A stretch of 64,000 nt of DNA from Accumulibacter phosphatis (GTDB lineage: Bacteria > Pseudomonadota > Gammaproteobacteria > Burkholderiales > Rhodocyclaceae). The position numbers and the translations under genes are program-made. Positions within the stretch are counted from its first letter, which is position 1. Each line of letters opens with the position of its first letter. Under the pieces are notes generated by a model that searched no databases, was not told the DNA's origin, and was given only the letters and a program-made list of their open reading frames with translations. The DNA lies in contig NC_013194.1 of the NCBI RefSeq assembly GCF_000024165.1, positions 2,914,001 through 2,978,000 on the forward strand, given 5' to 3'. Positions 44,795 through 54,254 of this stretch are shown here, piece by piece.

Positions 44795-45775
44795 TCAGGT
44801 TTCGAGGAGCCGCTTGGCCAACTTGCCGACCAGTTTGCGCAGGGCAGGTTCGTCGAGCAGGCGCTTCGCTTCTTTCGGCCCAACCCAGCGTCGCTCCCGA
44901 TGGCTCTCCTCCCACTCGTCTTCAGGAACGCTTTCGCTCACGGCCATCGGGAACACCGCCACCTTGCACACGCCGCCCCACTTTGCGTAGTCGTAATGGC
45001 CAATCGGCTCGGCGTCGAGTTCACCACGCACTCCCGCCTCTTCGAGTGCCTCCTTGCTCGCCGAGTCGCGCAGCGACAGCTCGGGCTCCTTGACGCCCTT
45101 GGGAATGACCCAGCGGGTCGCCTTGCGTGAAGCGATCACCATGAGCTCCAGCTTGCCGTCGACGAGGCGATAGGGAAGAACCGCCGACTGGGTGAAAAAA
45201 TAGTCGGGAACCGGCCCTCGCGGCTCATCGTCGTCGACCTTGGGCTCCCTGTCCGCAATGTCGTCGGGCACCTGGCCAGGCCGCGTCAGCGAGATCAGGC
45301 TGGCGCAGCCACGCCCGAGGTTCTGCCAGTCCTCGACCATTTCCAGTCGGGCCAGTGCCGAGGTCGGCAACACCTTGCCGTCATCGGGAACGGTGAAGCC
45401 GCCGGCCGCCAGATACTCGACCAGTTCTTCCAGGCCGGGATTGTGGCCGACCAACATTACCCGATGGACGTTCTTCGGGCACTCGGCCAGTGCCGCCAGC
45501 AGATCCTCGACCGGCGCCGCGTAGAGGCGCTCGTCCCAGCGCACTTTGTTCAACGACAGTCCCATCGTTTTGCAGGCCGCCACCGTGGTCGCCCGCGCAC
45601 GCTCCGCCGGCGAACTGAGAACGGCGTCGGGGAGCAACTTCTCGTGCTTGATCCACGCCCCCATCTTGCGGCTACCCACCTCACCACGACTGACCAGTGG
45701 GCGATGAAAATCTTCGTGACCGGTAGTCCAATCCGACTTCCCGTGCCGCAATACCAGCAATGTCTTGCCCTTCAT
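44795..45775 (-). CDS. SixA-like histidine phosphatase fused to a Nudix hydrolase
   Basis: A 326-residue protein of two enzymes. Residues 1-165 are a SixA-type phosphatase with the RHG motif (10-12, in LVLRHGKSDW), SSPAERARAT and the second histidine in VGHNPGLEEL. Residues 190-320 are a Nudix domain with WVIPKG (222-227) and the Nudix helix to 249. Compared with the consensus, position 7 is Leu instead of Glu and the Arg is Lys241, but the metal-binding Glu242, Glu245 and Glu246 remain. Mycobacterial MutT1 joins the same two domains in the opposite order. Candidate substrates are diphosphates such as Ap4A or polyphosphate-type molecules. The start at 45775 follows AAGGAG. Confidence 0.9.
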   Translation of the reverse strand: MKGKTLLVLRHGKSDWTTGHEDFHRPLVSRGEVGSRKMGAWIKHEKLLPDAVLSSPAERARATTVAACKTMGLSLNKVRWDERLYAAPVEDLLAALAECPKNVHRVMLVGHNPGLEELVEYLAAGGFTVPDDGKVLPTSALARLEMVEDWQNLGRGCASLISLTRPGQVPDDIADREPKVDDDEPRGPVPDYFFTQSAVLPYRLVDGKLELMVIASRKATRWVIPKGVKEPELSLRDSASKEALEEAGVRGELDAEPIGHYDYAKWGGVCKVAVFPMAVSESVPEDEWEESHRERRWVGPKEAKRLLDEPALRKLVGKLAKRLLET

Positions 45776-45900
45776 GTCGAAACTCCTTCTCCCCGTTGGT
45801 ACACACTCGCCACGGCAACGGCCGCGCACCGATGGTCTACGGCCGCTTTTGACGGCGATCCGTATGATAACGGATAAGGCGGCGTCGCCAGCACTGCCGG

Positions 45901-48450
45901 CTAGGCGCTGCCTCCCCGCAGCGCTTCGAGCGGCGCGGCCTGCAGCAAGCGTGCGGCGGCAAACCACCCTGCTCCGGTGACCAGCAAGGCACCGCAGAGA
46001 ATCGCCGCCGGCGGCAGCCATGGATCGATCGCCACCTCGAAACGGAATACCTGGCGCGCCAAAAACTGGCCGACGGCGATCGCGCCCAGCGAGGCGATCA
46101 GCCCCGAGAGCGCACCGATGGCCGCGAACTCGGCCAGCAGCGCTCGCCGCAACTGCTCGCGACGGGCGCCCAGGGCGCGCATCACCGCCAGTTCGTAGCG
46201 GCGCTCCTCGGCTGCCGAAGCCAATGCGGCATAGAGAACGATGACGCCGGCAGCGAGCGTGAACAGGAAAATGAACTGCACCGCGCGTGCCACCTGATCC
46301 ATGATCGACTGCAACTGACGCAGGATCGCCGCGACATCGATGACCGTCAGATTGGGGAACTCGCCAATCAGGCGATTGACGAAATCCGCTTCCTCGGGAG
46401 CCAAGTAGAAGCTCGTGATCCAGCTGGCCGGGTAGCCATCGAGAACCACGGGCGGCGTCAGGACGAAGAAGTTGGCACGCATGGTATCCCAATTGACTTT
46501 GCGCAGACCGACCACACGCAAGCGGATCGCCTCGCCGGCAACGACGAACTCGATGCGGTCGCCGACTCCCAGGCCAAGCGTCTTGGCCAGACCATCCTCG
46601 ACGGAAGCTGCCCCGTCATCGCCATCGCCCGCGAGATCGGCGCTCGAGAACCAGCGTCCCGCACTCAGCCGGTTGCCCTCGGGTAGACCGGCGCGCATCG
46701 ACAGATTGAACTCGCGATCGATCAGCCGCTGCGCCCTGTCGTCGCTGTAGCTGGCGGCACTGACCTCGACGCCGTTGATGCGGGTCAGGCGCCCACGCAC
46801 CATCGGTGCCAGTTCCGGCGACAGGCCCTGCGCCGTCAGTGCCGCACGCACCGGCGCCACCTGCTCCGGCTGGATGTTGATGACGAAGCGGTTCGGTGCT
46901 TCCGGCGGAACGGCGCGCCGCCAGGCATCGAGCAGGTCGCCGCGGATCGCGGTGAGCAGCAACAGGGCCATCAGACCGAGGGACAGCGCGACAATCTGGA
47001 CGACGCTGGCGCTCGCCCGTCGCTCGAGACTCGCCAGGCCATAGCGCCAGCCGATCCCGGCCTGTCCGCCGTTGCCCGAGCGGCCGCCGCCGCGCGCCGC
47101 GGCAGCGAGCCTGACGGCCAGACGAGCGATCCCGGCAAACACGAGTAGCGCAACGCTGAAACCACCGACCACCCAGGTGCCGAGTTCGACCTCGCCGGCC
47201 ACCCAGAACATCAGGCCGGCGAGTGCCAGGAAGCCGACCACGTAGCCGCCCAGGAGAGCGCTGCGCGGACTGCCCAACTCGCGGCGCAGAACGCGCAGCG
47301 TCGATACCTTCTTGAGCTGCAGCAGGGGCGGCACGGCAAAACCGAAGAGCAGCACCAGACCAACGACGACGCCCTGCACCGCCGGCAACAGACCCGGTGA
47401 CGGCAACGGCGTCGCCAGCAACTGCGCCAGCCAGGCGTACAAGGCAAAATGCGCGAGGTAGCCGAGCCCGCAGCCGAGCGCCGCCGCCAACACACCCAGA
47501 ACGGCGAACTGTCCAAGATATAGGCGCAGCAGCAGGCCCTGCGTCGCACCAAGACAACGCATCACGGCGCACGGGTCGAGGTGGCGCTGGACGTAGCGCC
47601 GCGCCGCCAGCGCCACGGCCACGGCGGCCAGGACGACGGTCAGCAGCGCCGAGAGACCGAGGAATTTCTGCGCCCGTTCGAGCGCGACACGGATCTCCGG
47701 CCGGCCGTTCTGCGGGTCTTCGATCCGTTCGCCGCGCGCCAGGCGCGGCTCGATCTCGCGCTGGAAGCGCTGCACGACTTGCTGGTCGCCGGCCAGCAGC
47801 AGGCGGTAGCCGACCCGGCTACCCACCTGCAGCAGGTCGGTCGCCGGCAAATCGTCGAGGTTCATCAGCAGGCGTGGGGCGACGCTGAAGAAATTGATGC
47901 CGCGATCAGGCTCGAGCGTCAGCACCGCAGCGACGCGTAGCGAGGCCCGCCCGACGACGACCGGATCGCCAACGCGTGCCGCCAGCGCCGAGGCCAGACG
48001 CTCGTCGATCCAGATCGTGCCGGCGGCCGGTACGCCGCGCGCCGGAGCGTCGGCCACATTCAGCGCCGGGGCCGTGCGCAGTGTCCCGCGCAGCGGATAA
48101 CCGGTCTCCACCGCCTTGATCTCGGCCAATTGCGCGCGCAGGTCGTCGCCTGCAGCGCGCGTCACCATGCTCGGGAAGGTCCTCGTCTCGACCACCTGCA
48201 GCCCGCGCGCGCGCGCATCGGCGGCCAGTTCCGCCGGCCACGGATGATCCGCCGTCAGCAGCAGGTCTGCACCGAGCAACTGGTGGGACTCACGGTCAAG
48301 CGCCTGGCGAACACGGTCGGCGAAGAAGCCGACCGCCGTCAGCGCCGCCACGGCCACCGCCAGCGCCGCCGCCAGCAGCCGTAGCTCACCGCCACGGGCA
48401 TCGCGACGCAGCATGCGTGCGGAGAAGAACAACAGTTGCAGGTTCGGCAT
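45901..48450 (-). CDS. FtsX/YbbP-type ABC transporter permease
   Basis: An 849-residue membrane protein with an N-terminal helix (about 24-42), a large periplasmic domain, three helices near 270-380, further helices near 405-455 and 480-510, a second periplasmic domain (about 530-710) and three last helices with the FtsX motif YELAVMRALGARREQLRRAL. This is the full-length YbbP layout. YbbP normally works with ATPase YbbA and lies near tesA, but neither is adjacent here. The divergent neighbour is a periplasmic binding protein of another family, so the partner ATPase is unknown. Confidence 0.88.
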   Translation of the reverse strand: MPNLQLLFFSARMLRRDARGGELRLLAAALAVAVAALTAVGFFADRVRQALDRESHQLLGADLLLTADHPWPAELAADARARGLQVVETRTFPSMVTRAAGDDLRAQLAEIKAVETGYPLRGTLRTAPALNVADAPARGVPAAGTIWIDERLASALAARVGDPVVVGRASLRVAAVLTLEPDRGINFFSVAPRLLMNLDDLPATDLLQVGSRVGYRLLLAGDQQVVQRFQREIEPRLARGERIEDPQNGRPEIRVALERAQKFLGLSALLTVVLAAVAVALAARRYVQRHLDPCAVMRCLGATQGLLLRLYLGQFAVLGVLAAALGCGLGYLAHFALYAWLAQLLATPLPSPGLLPAVQGVVVGLVLLFGFAVPPLLQLKKVSTLRVLRRELGSPRSALLGGYVVGFLALAGLMFWVAGEVELGTWVVGGFSVALLVFAGIARLAVRLAAAARGGGRSGNGGQAGIGWRYGLASLERRASASVVQIVALSLGLMALLLLTAIRGDLLDAWRRAVPPEAPNRFVINIQPEQVAPVRAALTAQGLSPELAPMVRGRLTRINGVEVSAASYSDDRAQRLIDREFNLSMRAGLPEGNRLSAGRWFSSADLAGDGDDGAASVEDGLAKTLGLGVGDRIEFVVAGEAIRLRVVGLRKVNWDTMRANFFVLTPPVVLDGYPASWITSFYLAPEEADFVNRLIGEFPNLTVIDVAAILRQLQSIMDQVARAVQFIFLFTLAAGVIVLYAALASAAEERRYELAVMRALGARREQLRRALLAEFAAIGALSGLIASLGAIAVGQFLARQVFRFEVAIDPWLPPAAILCGALLVTGAGWFAAARLLQAAPLEALRGGSA

Positions 48451-48535
48451 AGCGCGCCTCTTCGAGTGTGTCCGACTACATGGTCATGCAGAAATGCTAG
48501 ACTTCAGCGTAGTACGACCAAGGGAGTGAAATATC

Positions 48536-49279
48536 GTGCCCGGCATCCGTAGTCAAGCTTGCCTGCTGTTGCTGGCCCTCGGGCTGAGCCTTCCCGTCGG
48601 CGCCAGCGAGCGGACGTTACGCGTCGCCGTGCTGAGCAAATCGCCGCCAATGTCCTTTGTCGACGCCGCCGGCAAGCTCGCCGGCTTCAACGTACGCGTG
48701 GCACATGCCCTGTGCGATGTGATGAGCGTGCGCTGCGAGTTGACGGCGATGCCGCTCGAGCGCGTGGTCGATGCGGTAGCGGCAGGCGAATTCGACTTCG
48801 CCGCCGTAAGCCTGCTCGATACGGCGGAACGGCGCTCCCGGATCCTGTTCTCGAAGCCGTATTATCGCTCGAGCAGCATCTGGTTTGCCCGGCCGGGAGT
48901 CGAGCCGGGGGCTGCCGGGATTCGCGTCGCCGCCGTCACCGGCAGCGCACAATCGCGCTACGCCCGGGCGCACGGCTGGAACATCGTCAACGTGCCGCAT
49001 CACGCCGAGTTCCCCGCCTTGCTGACCGAGAGAAAGGCCGACGCCGTGCTGCTGCCGATGGCCAGCGCCCTGACCTTGCGCCAGGAACCATCGATCCAGT
49101 CACTGGGCCTGGTGACCACTGTCATCCAGCGACCCGAACTGAGTGGCGAGGTGTGTTTCGGCATTGACCCGCAAAACCCGGAACTGCGCGACCAGATCAA
49201 CAAGGCCTTCGACAGGATCAAGCGGGATGGCCGGTTCGACCGCCTGAACAGCGAATACCTTCCCTTCCGCCTGCAGTAG
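48536..49279 (+). CDS. Periplasmic solute-binding protein, SBP family 3 (orphan)
   Basis: A 247-residue protein starting at GTG (MPGIRSQACLLLLALG), with a signal peptide to about residue 23. The bacterial extracellular SBP-3 fold is shown by LRVAVLSKSPPMSFVDAAGKLAGFN, ELTAMPLERVVDAVAAGEFDFAAVSL and FSKPYYRSSSIWF. The C-terminus AFDRIKRDGRFDRLNSEYL is typical. Such proteins bind polar amino acids or act as sensors for signalling proteins. No permease or ATPase follows. The next gene is a membrane diguanylate cyclase, so a sensory role is possible. Confidence 0.85.
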   Translation: MPGIRSQACLLLLALGLSLPVGASERTLRVAVLSKSPPMSFVDAAGKLAGFNVRVAHALCDVMSVRCELTAMPLERVVDAVAAGEFDFAAVSLLDTAERRSRILFSKPYYRSSSIWFARPGVEPGAAGIRVAAVTGSAQSRYARAHGWNIVNVPHHAEFPALLTERKADAVLLPMASALTLRQEPSIQSLGLVTTVIQRPELSGEVCFGIDPQNPELRDQINKAFDRIKRDGRFDRLNSEYLPFRLQ

Positions 49280-49428
49280 CCAATGCCGAGGCCGCACACC
49301 GTCCTGTGCTGCACCGCTCGACTGTGCGTAGCGAGCTGCGCCGCGCTCGCTCGGCCGCTCGCCAGGCGTCCGCATGGCAGCGATCAGCGCAACTGGCGGC
49401 AGCGCTTTCCTGTCGATCTCCACCGAGC

Positions 49429-50772
49429 ATGCAACGTCAATCTTTGATCGCGCGCCTGAGCCGGCGCGCATGGCCTGCTGGCAAAGCCTTTGCGCTGGTC
49501 GGCGGTGCTTTCGGCTGCACTTTCCTGGCTCTGCTGTTCTGGCTGGCTGTCGACCAGCATCTGGTGCTCGATGGATCGCAGCGCCTGCTCGACCACGCCG
49601 TGCCCGCCACCCTCGAACGCTTTCGTCTGGCCCGCAACGTCGAACAACTGCGTCTCGAGGGAGAGCACGTCTTCTCGGGCCGGACGCCCGTCGCCCGCCA
49701 GCAGGCCTTGTTCATCGTCAGCCTGCTGGCCAGCCATCCCGCCGTGCTGGCCGATGCACGCGCCGCCGGCCTGGCCGGAGAAGTCGAGCGTTTCCTCAGC
49801 CGCTCCATGCACGAAGGCATGAGCGAAGCGCGCCACGCCGAATGGGCGATGCTGGCAAGCCGCTTGACGCTGCTCGCCGACGACGTCTCCAGCGAGGGCG
49901 TCAACCTGGCCACCGCCGACTTGCACCGGATGTCGGCCACCATGCTGCAAAGCCGGAGCAAACTGCTGCTCGTCCTGGCGCTGGTTGCCGTCTTTGTCGG
50001 TGGCTTCGTGTTCCTCATCCGCCGCCATCTGATCCAGCCCCTGCAGGCGATCGACCAGGCCTTGTCGGCCCTGGGCTCCGGGCAGGCGGTCACACCCTTC
50101 GCCCCAGCATCTATGCTGGAAATCCGCGCGGTCGAGCGCGCCATCGGGCAACTGCGGGAGGTGATGCAGGAAAACGAGACGACGCGAGAGCAACTGGAAC
50201 GTCTGGCCACCACGGACGGCCTGACCGGCATGTTCAATCGGCGGCATTTCCTGGCGGTGGCCGAGGAGGAAATCAAGCGCGCCCAGCGCTATTCCCGGCC
50301 GATCTGCGTCGGTATGGCCGACCTCGACTTCTTCAAGCACATCAACGACAGCCATGGACACGCCAGCGGCGATCTGGTGCTGCAGTCAGTCGCCGAGATC
50401 TTCGCGCGCACCCTGCGTCACTCGGACTGGGGCTGTCGCTTTGGAGGCGAGGAATTCGCCTTCGTCTTCCCGGAAACCGGACTCCGGGAAGCCCATCGCC
50501 TGGCCGAACGCCTGCGGCAGAGTGCCGCCGCCAGCCAGATCGCGCTGGCTGACGGCAGCCGCGTCGACATCACCTTGAGCCTCGGCCTGGCCGACGCCTC
50601 GTCGTGCCCGCTCGAGATCGCTCTGCAGCGAGCCGATGCGGCCCTCTACGACGCCAAGCAGCAGGGACGCAACCGGGTGGTCACAGCGCCGGTCGGCCAT
50701 GCCACGGGAGAAACCGCTCGGCAGCCGTTCAACGGAGACGCTCCGCCGTCCGTCGACACGGCGTCGACCTAG
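49429..50772 (+). CDS. Membrane diguanylate cyclase (GGEEF)
   Basis: A 447-residue protein with membrane helices near residues 16-38 and 182-203 around a helical periplasmic sensor, a HAMP-like linker (about 204-255) and a cyclase domain (about 270-425). The active site reads GGEEF and an RxxD inhibitory site (RHSD) precedes it by five residues. It makes c-di-GMP. The start at 49429 (MQRQSLIARLSRR) is chosen as the first Met just before the membrane helix. The frame also opens 41 codons earlier. The preceding periplasmic binding protein could feed its sensor. Confidence 0.9.
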   Translation: MQRQSLIARLSRRAWPAGKAFALVGGAFGCTFLALLFWLAVDQHLVLDGSQRLLDHAVPATLERFRLARNVEQLRLEGEHVFSGRTPVARQQALFIVSLLASHPAVLADARAAGLAGEVERFLSRSMHEGMSEARHAEWAMLASRLTLLADDVSSEGVNLATADLHRMSATMLQSRSKLLLVLALVAVFVGGFVFLIRRHLIQPLQAIDQALSALGSGQAVTPFAPASMLEIRAVERAIGQLREVMQENETTREQLERLATTDGLTGMFNRRHFLAVAEEEIKRAQRYSRPICVGMADLDFFKHINDSHGHASGDLVLQSVAEIFARTLRHSDWGCRFGGEEFAFVFPETGLREAHRLAERLRQSAAASQIALADGSRVDITLSLGLADASSCPLEIALQRADAALYDAKQQGRNRVVTAPVGHATGETARQPFNGDAPPSVDTAST

Positions 50773-52502
50773 ACGCGACGCCGCACGCCGAGGCGCCGAC
50801 TCGCCGCCTTGCTGTTACAGCTCAACAAGCCCCACAGCCAGCCGGGCGTGTCCTCGCCGGTAAGGACGTAGTCGAGGACGGTGCGATTGTCGAGAGTCAG
50901 GTTCTGCGCTGCCTTGGCGGCGCGCGTTCCCGCAAACAGGAGTTCGTCGCCCGCTTCGAGCAGTGTCTCGTCGTCAGGTAGTTCCTCGTCGCGGTCGTCG
51001 CGCACCAGCAGCAGCGGCAACACCGGCAAGGGCTCCTGACGGGCAGCCGGATCGCGCCGCAGGCTGCCGAGGGCGATCTTCGCCTCCTCCATCACCAACA
51101 ACCTGTGCACGGCCGGCGCGTCGGCGGCATTCAGCCGGACACCCCAGATCACGGGAACTCGCTGGCCGAAGAGCCCCTCGATCCGGCCGACGAGCGCTGC
51201 CGCGCGCGCTTCCGACCAAGCGCGAACGAGGTGCAGAAAGCGCGACAGCAGCGGCGAAGTGATCAGCGCCAGGCACTCGCGTGCGACGATGCGCGACGGC
51301 ACCATCGTGAAGTCGGCGTCGTAGGCGTCGAAAAGGACCTGATTGGCGACCCGGTTCTGACGCACGACGACGAAGAGGTCCGCGTTGACCTCCTTGGCGG
51401 TAATCGCAATCGACAGGTTGTTGGTGTCGTTGTCGCTGGCGGCGACGAGTCCAACCGCCGTTTCCACGCCGGCCTGGCGCAGCGGCGCCGCTTCGGTGCC
51501 CTGACCGACGATGTGATGGACGCCGACCGACAGGTTCGGGTCCGGGTCGATGACCGTCAGGCCAACCCCGTGCCGCGCGAGATTGCGTACCACCGCCTGC
51601 CCGAAACGGCCATAGCCGCAGACCACCCAGTCGCCGGCGGGTGGGTCGTGCCGCTCAGGAATTTCCTGACCTGGCAGGCCGGTGAGCAGATCGACCAGAC
51701 GATACCAGTTCGGCGACTGGATCGCCTGCGCCAGATAGTCGGCGAACTTCTCGAAGTGATTGACCACGTAGTGCGTACCGAAGGACATCATGTTAGCTTC
51801 GATCGACGGACTGGCGACGCGGGCAACGATGCGCAGGCGTGGGCTAATCAGGCGACTGGCAATCGCCACCGCGAGATTGGCCGAATCGTCATCGGTCATC
51901 GCCAGCACGCCGCGGCAGCTGCGGTGCTTCAGTCCGGCCATCAGCAGGTGCTGCGGCTGCGCCGCGTCGGCACAAAGCGCGAGAATGTCGGCCGAAAAAT
52001 CCTCCAGCTCGAGTTCCTGGATGCGCAGTTCGTTGCGCTCGACGGCAACGACGCGAATTCCCTCACGATCGAGCGCCCGGGCGATCAGCAAACCGGTCTC
52101 GCCACAGCCGCAGATGATGTAGAAAGGTTCGCCGAGCAGCTTGACGCGGCGGGCAAATCGACCGGTCAGCAATACCTGCTGGAAGCCTTTCTCCTGCACC
52201 AGCGCCAGCAGGCTGATGATCGAGTACGACCAGCCGACGACCGAAAGGTAGATGGACACGGTGACCCACATCCGCTGCGCGTCGGAAAAGGCGTTCGGCA
52301 GCTCGCCGAAACCTATTGTCGTCGCCGTATAGCTGACGAAATAGAACGCGTGGAAGAAGCTCATTGGTGGCGTCGGCTGGCCTTGCGCGTCGACCCCGGC
52401 AATCAAGGTCAGGCCCAGTGTCGATACCGCATAGATGACGATCAGGACGATCAACGGCGCGCGCATCCGCCGCAGGGCCAGGAAGAACACGCTGCTGTTC
52501 AT
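50769..52502 (-). CDS. Potassium channel protein with two RCK domains
   Basis: A 577-residue protein. Two membrane helices (about 15-35 and 78-102) flank the pore with the selectivity filter TTIGFG (61-66). Two NAD-binding RCK (TrkA-N) domains follow: the first begins YIICGCGETGLLIA (about 128-141), the second WVVCGYGRFGQAVV (about residue 290). A C-terminal TrkA-C-like domain ends the protein. This layout, two tandem RCKs on one pore subunit, resembles the GsuK/BK type. It regulates K+ flow in response to ligand. It is followed closely upstream by the DUF6394-like gene on the same strand. Confidence 0.92.
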   Translation of the reverse strand: MNSSVFFLALRRMRAPLIVLIVIYAVSTLGLTLIAGVDAQGQPTPPMSFFHAFYFVSYTATTIGFGELPNAFSDAQRMWVTVSIYLSVVGWSYSIISLLALVQEKGFQQVLLTGRFARRVKLLGEPFYIICGCGETGLLIARALDREGIRVVAVERNELRIQELELEDFSADILALCADAAQPQHLLMAGLKHRSCRGVLAMTDDDSANLAVAIASRLISPRLRIVARVASPSIEANMMSFGTHYVVNHFEKFADYLAQAIQSPNWYRLVDLLTGLPGQEIPERHDPPAGDWVVCGYGRFGQAVVRNLARHGVGLTVIDPDPNLSVGVHHIVGQGTEAAPLRQAGVETAVGLVAASDNDTNNLSIAITAKEVNADLFVVVRQNRVANQVLFDAYDADFTMVPSRIVARECLALITSPLLSRFLHLVRAWSEARAAALVGRIEGLFGQRVPVIWGVRLNAADAPAVHRLLVMEEAKIALGSLRRDPAARQEPLPVLPLLLVRDDRDEELPDDETLLEAGDELLFAGTRAAKAAQNLTLDNRTVLDYVLTGEDTPGWLWGLLSCNSKAASRRLGVRRRV

Positions 52503-52515
52503 GCCGCTGCGCCCG

Positions 52516-52899
52516 TCAGCGCCGCAACATCACGGTTTCCGCAATCAGCAGGACCACTGAAACGATGTTCGCCAGGAGCGCGCCGGCGCTCAGCGAGACG
52601 ACGCTGGTCGTGATCTCGCGCGACATTCCCTCGCCGGTGACGTGGAAAGCGATGGCCCACACACAGGCGGCGGCCACCAGTTGCAGGTCGGCGACCAGGC
52701 TGGTCGACAGGTGCACCGCGCCGATCTGCGTACGATCGCCGAACTTCAGGACGGTGGCGATCAGGTTGACGACGATCGCCGCAAACAACTCGTAGATGTG
52801 GTGATGCATCGGATTGTCGATCTCGCCGATGACGAAACCGAAATTGAGCGTTGCGGCGAGCACGATGAAGAAACCGAAGACCACCTTTTCCAGGTTCAT
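52516..52899 (-). CDS. DUF6394-like small membrane protein next to a K+ channel
   Basis: A 127-residue protein with about four helices. It starts MNLEKVVFGFFIVLAATLNFGF and has the conserved IGEIDNPMHHHIYELFAAIVVNLIA and LKFGDRTQIGAVHLSTSLVADLQL (split here by position). I recall this pattern as the DUF6394 family of proteobacterial membrane proteins, often beside potassium channels, but I cannot check. The start at 52899 follows GGAGAGG. A longer frame from 53253 is not supported. It is transcribed just before the channel gene (13-bp gap), so a channel-related role is inferred from position only. Confidence 0.75.
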   Translation of the reverse strand: MNLEKVVFGFFIVLAATLNFGFVIGEIDNPMHHHIYELFAAIVVNLIATVLKFGDRTQIGAVHLSTSLVADLQLVAAACVWAIAFHVTGEGMSREITTSVVSLSAGALLANIVSVVLLIAETVMLRR

Positions 52900-53179
52900 G
52901 AGCACCCTCTCCACGCCAGGGACCGCCGCCACGCCAACCGTATGGGCATAGTTCGAGAGCATACTCCGGGGCCTGCCGAAAGAAAACCGGGGAGTGCCGG
53001 CGCGCCTCTGGCGCACCCTATTCGCATGGCCCTTGTAGCAGCCCAGAGCGCGGCCTACCATTGCCGAACGAACCGCTCTTCGAACTGCCGTCGGAGAGGG
53101 TCGCTTGTCGCGCCAGAGCGGCGCCGGCAACCGGCACTTCCCGAGCAGCGGCAACACCATCTCCTTGCCGGGCCATGCC

Positions 53180-53698
53180 ATGTCCACGATGCTTCGCGCC
53201 ATTTGCGCCGATATCACCACCCTGGCCGTCGACGCCATCGTCAACGCCGCCAACTCGTCGCTGCTTGGCGGAGGCGGCGTCGACGGGGCGATTCATCGCG
53301 CCGCCGGCCCCGGCCTGCTGGCGGAATGTCGCCTCCTCGGCGGCTGCCCGACCGGCGAGGCCAGGCTTACCCACGCGCATCGCCTGCCCGCCAGATACAT
53401 CATCCACACCGTCGGACCGGTCTGGCACGGCGGTGGCAGCGGCGAGGCGCAACGACTGGCCTCCTGCTATCGCTGCTCGCTGGAACTGGCCGTGGCCAAC
53501 GATCTCGTGACGCTCGCCATCCCGAGCATCAGCACGGGCATCTACGGCTACCCCATCGAGCAGGCCGCCGAAGTCGCCGTGTCCACCGTCCGGGCATCGG
53601 TGCGCGAACTCGGGCGCCTGCGGGAGGTGGTGTTCTGCTGCTTCTCGCCGGGCGACCTGCGGGTCTATGAGCGGCTTCTCGGCGAAACGGCCGCCTGA
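53180..53698 (+). CDS. Macrodomain protein (O-acetyl-ADP-ribose deacetylase type)
   Basis: A 172-residue macrodomain. The ADP-ribose binding loop reads VNAANSSLLGGGGVDGAIH (about residues 20-38), with the Asn and Asp that define active deacetylases. A second loop SISTGIYGYPIEQAA binds the phosphates. The family removes ADP-ribose or acetyl groups from ADP-ribose derivatives. The preferred start is MSTMLRAICADI at 53180. An ATG at 53105 would add 25 unsupported residues. Confidence 0.93.
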   Translation: MSTMLRAICADITTLAVDAIVNAANSSLLGGGGVDGAIHRAAGPGLLAECRLLGGCPTGEARLTHAHRLPARYIIHTVGPVWHGGGSGEAQRLASCYRCSLELAVANDLVTLAIPSISTGIYGYPIEQAAEVAVSTVRASVRELGRLREVVFCCFSPGDLRVYERLLGETAA

Positions 53699-53739
53699 GT
53701 TGCCACACTGCCCGCGGCAGGCCGGCGCCGCGCGCCGTC

Positions 53740-54186
53740 TCAGCAGCGGGATCCGGCCGCACAGGTGACCAGGGCGGTCGGCGCCGCCACCAGCGGCCGC
53801 CCGTCGCCGGCCCAGGAGCGAATGCCGTCCTTGACGTTGTATACCTTCTGGTAGCCGGCCTGCTGCGCCAGCAACTGGCTCGCTGCCCGGGTCCGGTTGC
53901 CGCTGCGGCAGATGACGATCACCGGTTGCTCGGGCTTTGCTACCGCCTGCACTTTCGCCAGCCAGGCGGCTGCATCGGTGCGGCCACGCTCGTCGACGAA
54001 GGTGAGCAGCCGGCTTCCCGGAATGATCCCGCTCTCCTTCCACTCGCCTTCGGTGCGGATATCGATCACCGGCACCCCGGCGGCGGCAAGACGGGCGAGC
54101 TCGGCATTGTCGATGTCGACTACATCGGCACGCGCCGACAGCGCGACCAGCAAGGCGAAAGCACAAACAAACCGGTGGCGCAACAT
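53740..54186 (-). CDS. Periplasmic rhodanese-domain protein
   Basis: A 148-residue protein with a signal peptide (residues 1-20) and one rhodanese domain (about 25-130). VIDIRTEGEWKESGIIPGS is the typical entry region and the active-site loop is CRSGNRT. A C-terminal TALVTCAAGSRC adds two more cysteines, one at the very end. Such secreted rhodaneses handle sulfane sulfur or cyanide or respond to thiol stress. It points away from the divergent J-like/protease gene. Confidence 0.9.
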   Translation of the reverse strand: MLRHRFVCAFALLVALSARADVVDIDNAELARLAAAGVPVIDIRTEGEWKESGIIPGSRLLTFVDERGRTDAAAWLAKVQAVAKPEQPVIVICRSGNRTRAASQLLAQQAGYQKVYNVKDGIRSWAGDGRPLVAAPTALVTCAAGSRC

Positions 54187-54254
54187 GATCGAGACTCCCG
54201 AAAAAAACTGCTAGGGCTATTTTACAATGCCGATTTCCTCCAGCGATCAACAGC

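Noticed and set aside
53105..53179. Longer N-terminus of the macrodomain protein
   Set aside because: The extra 25 residues have no family counterpart and the internal ATG at 53180 begins at the conserved core.
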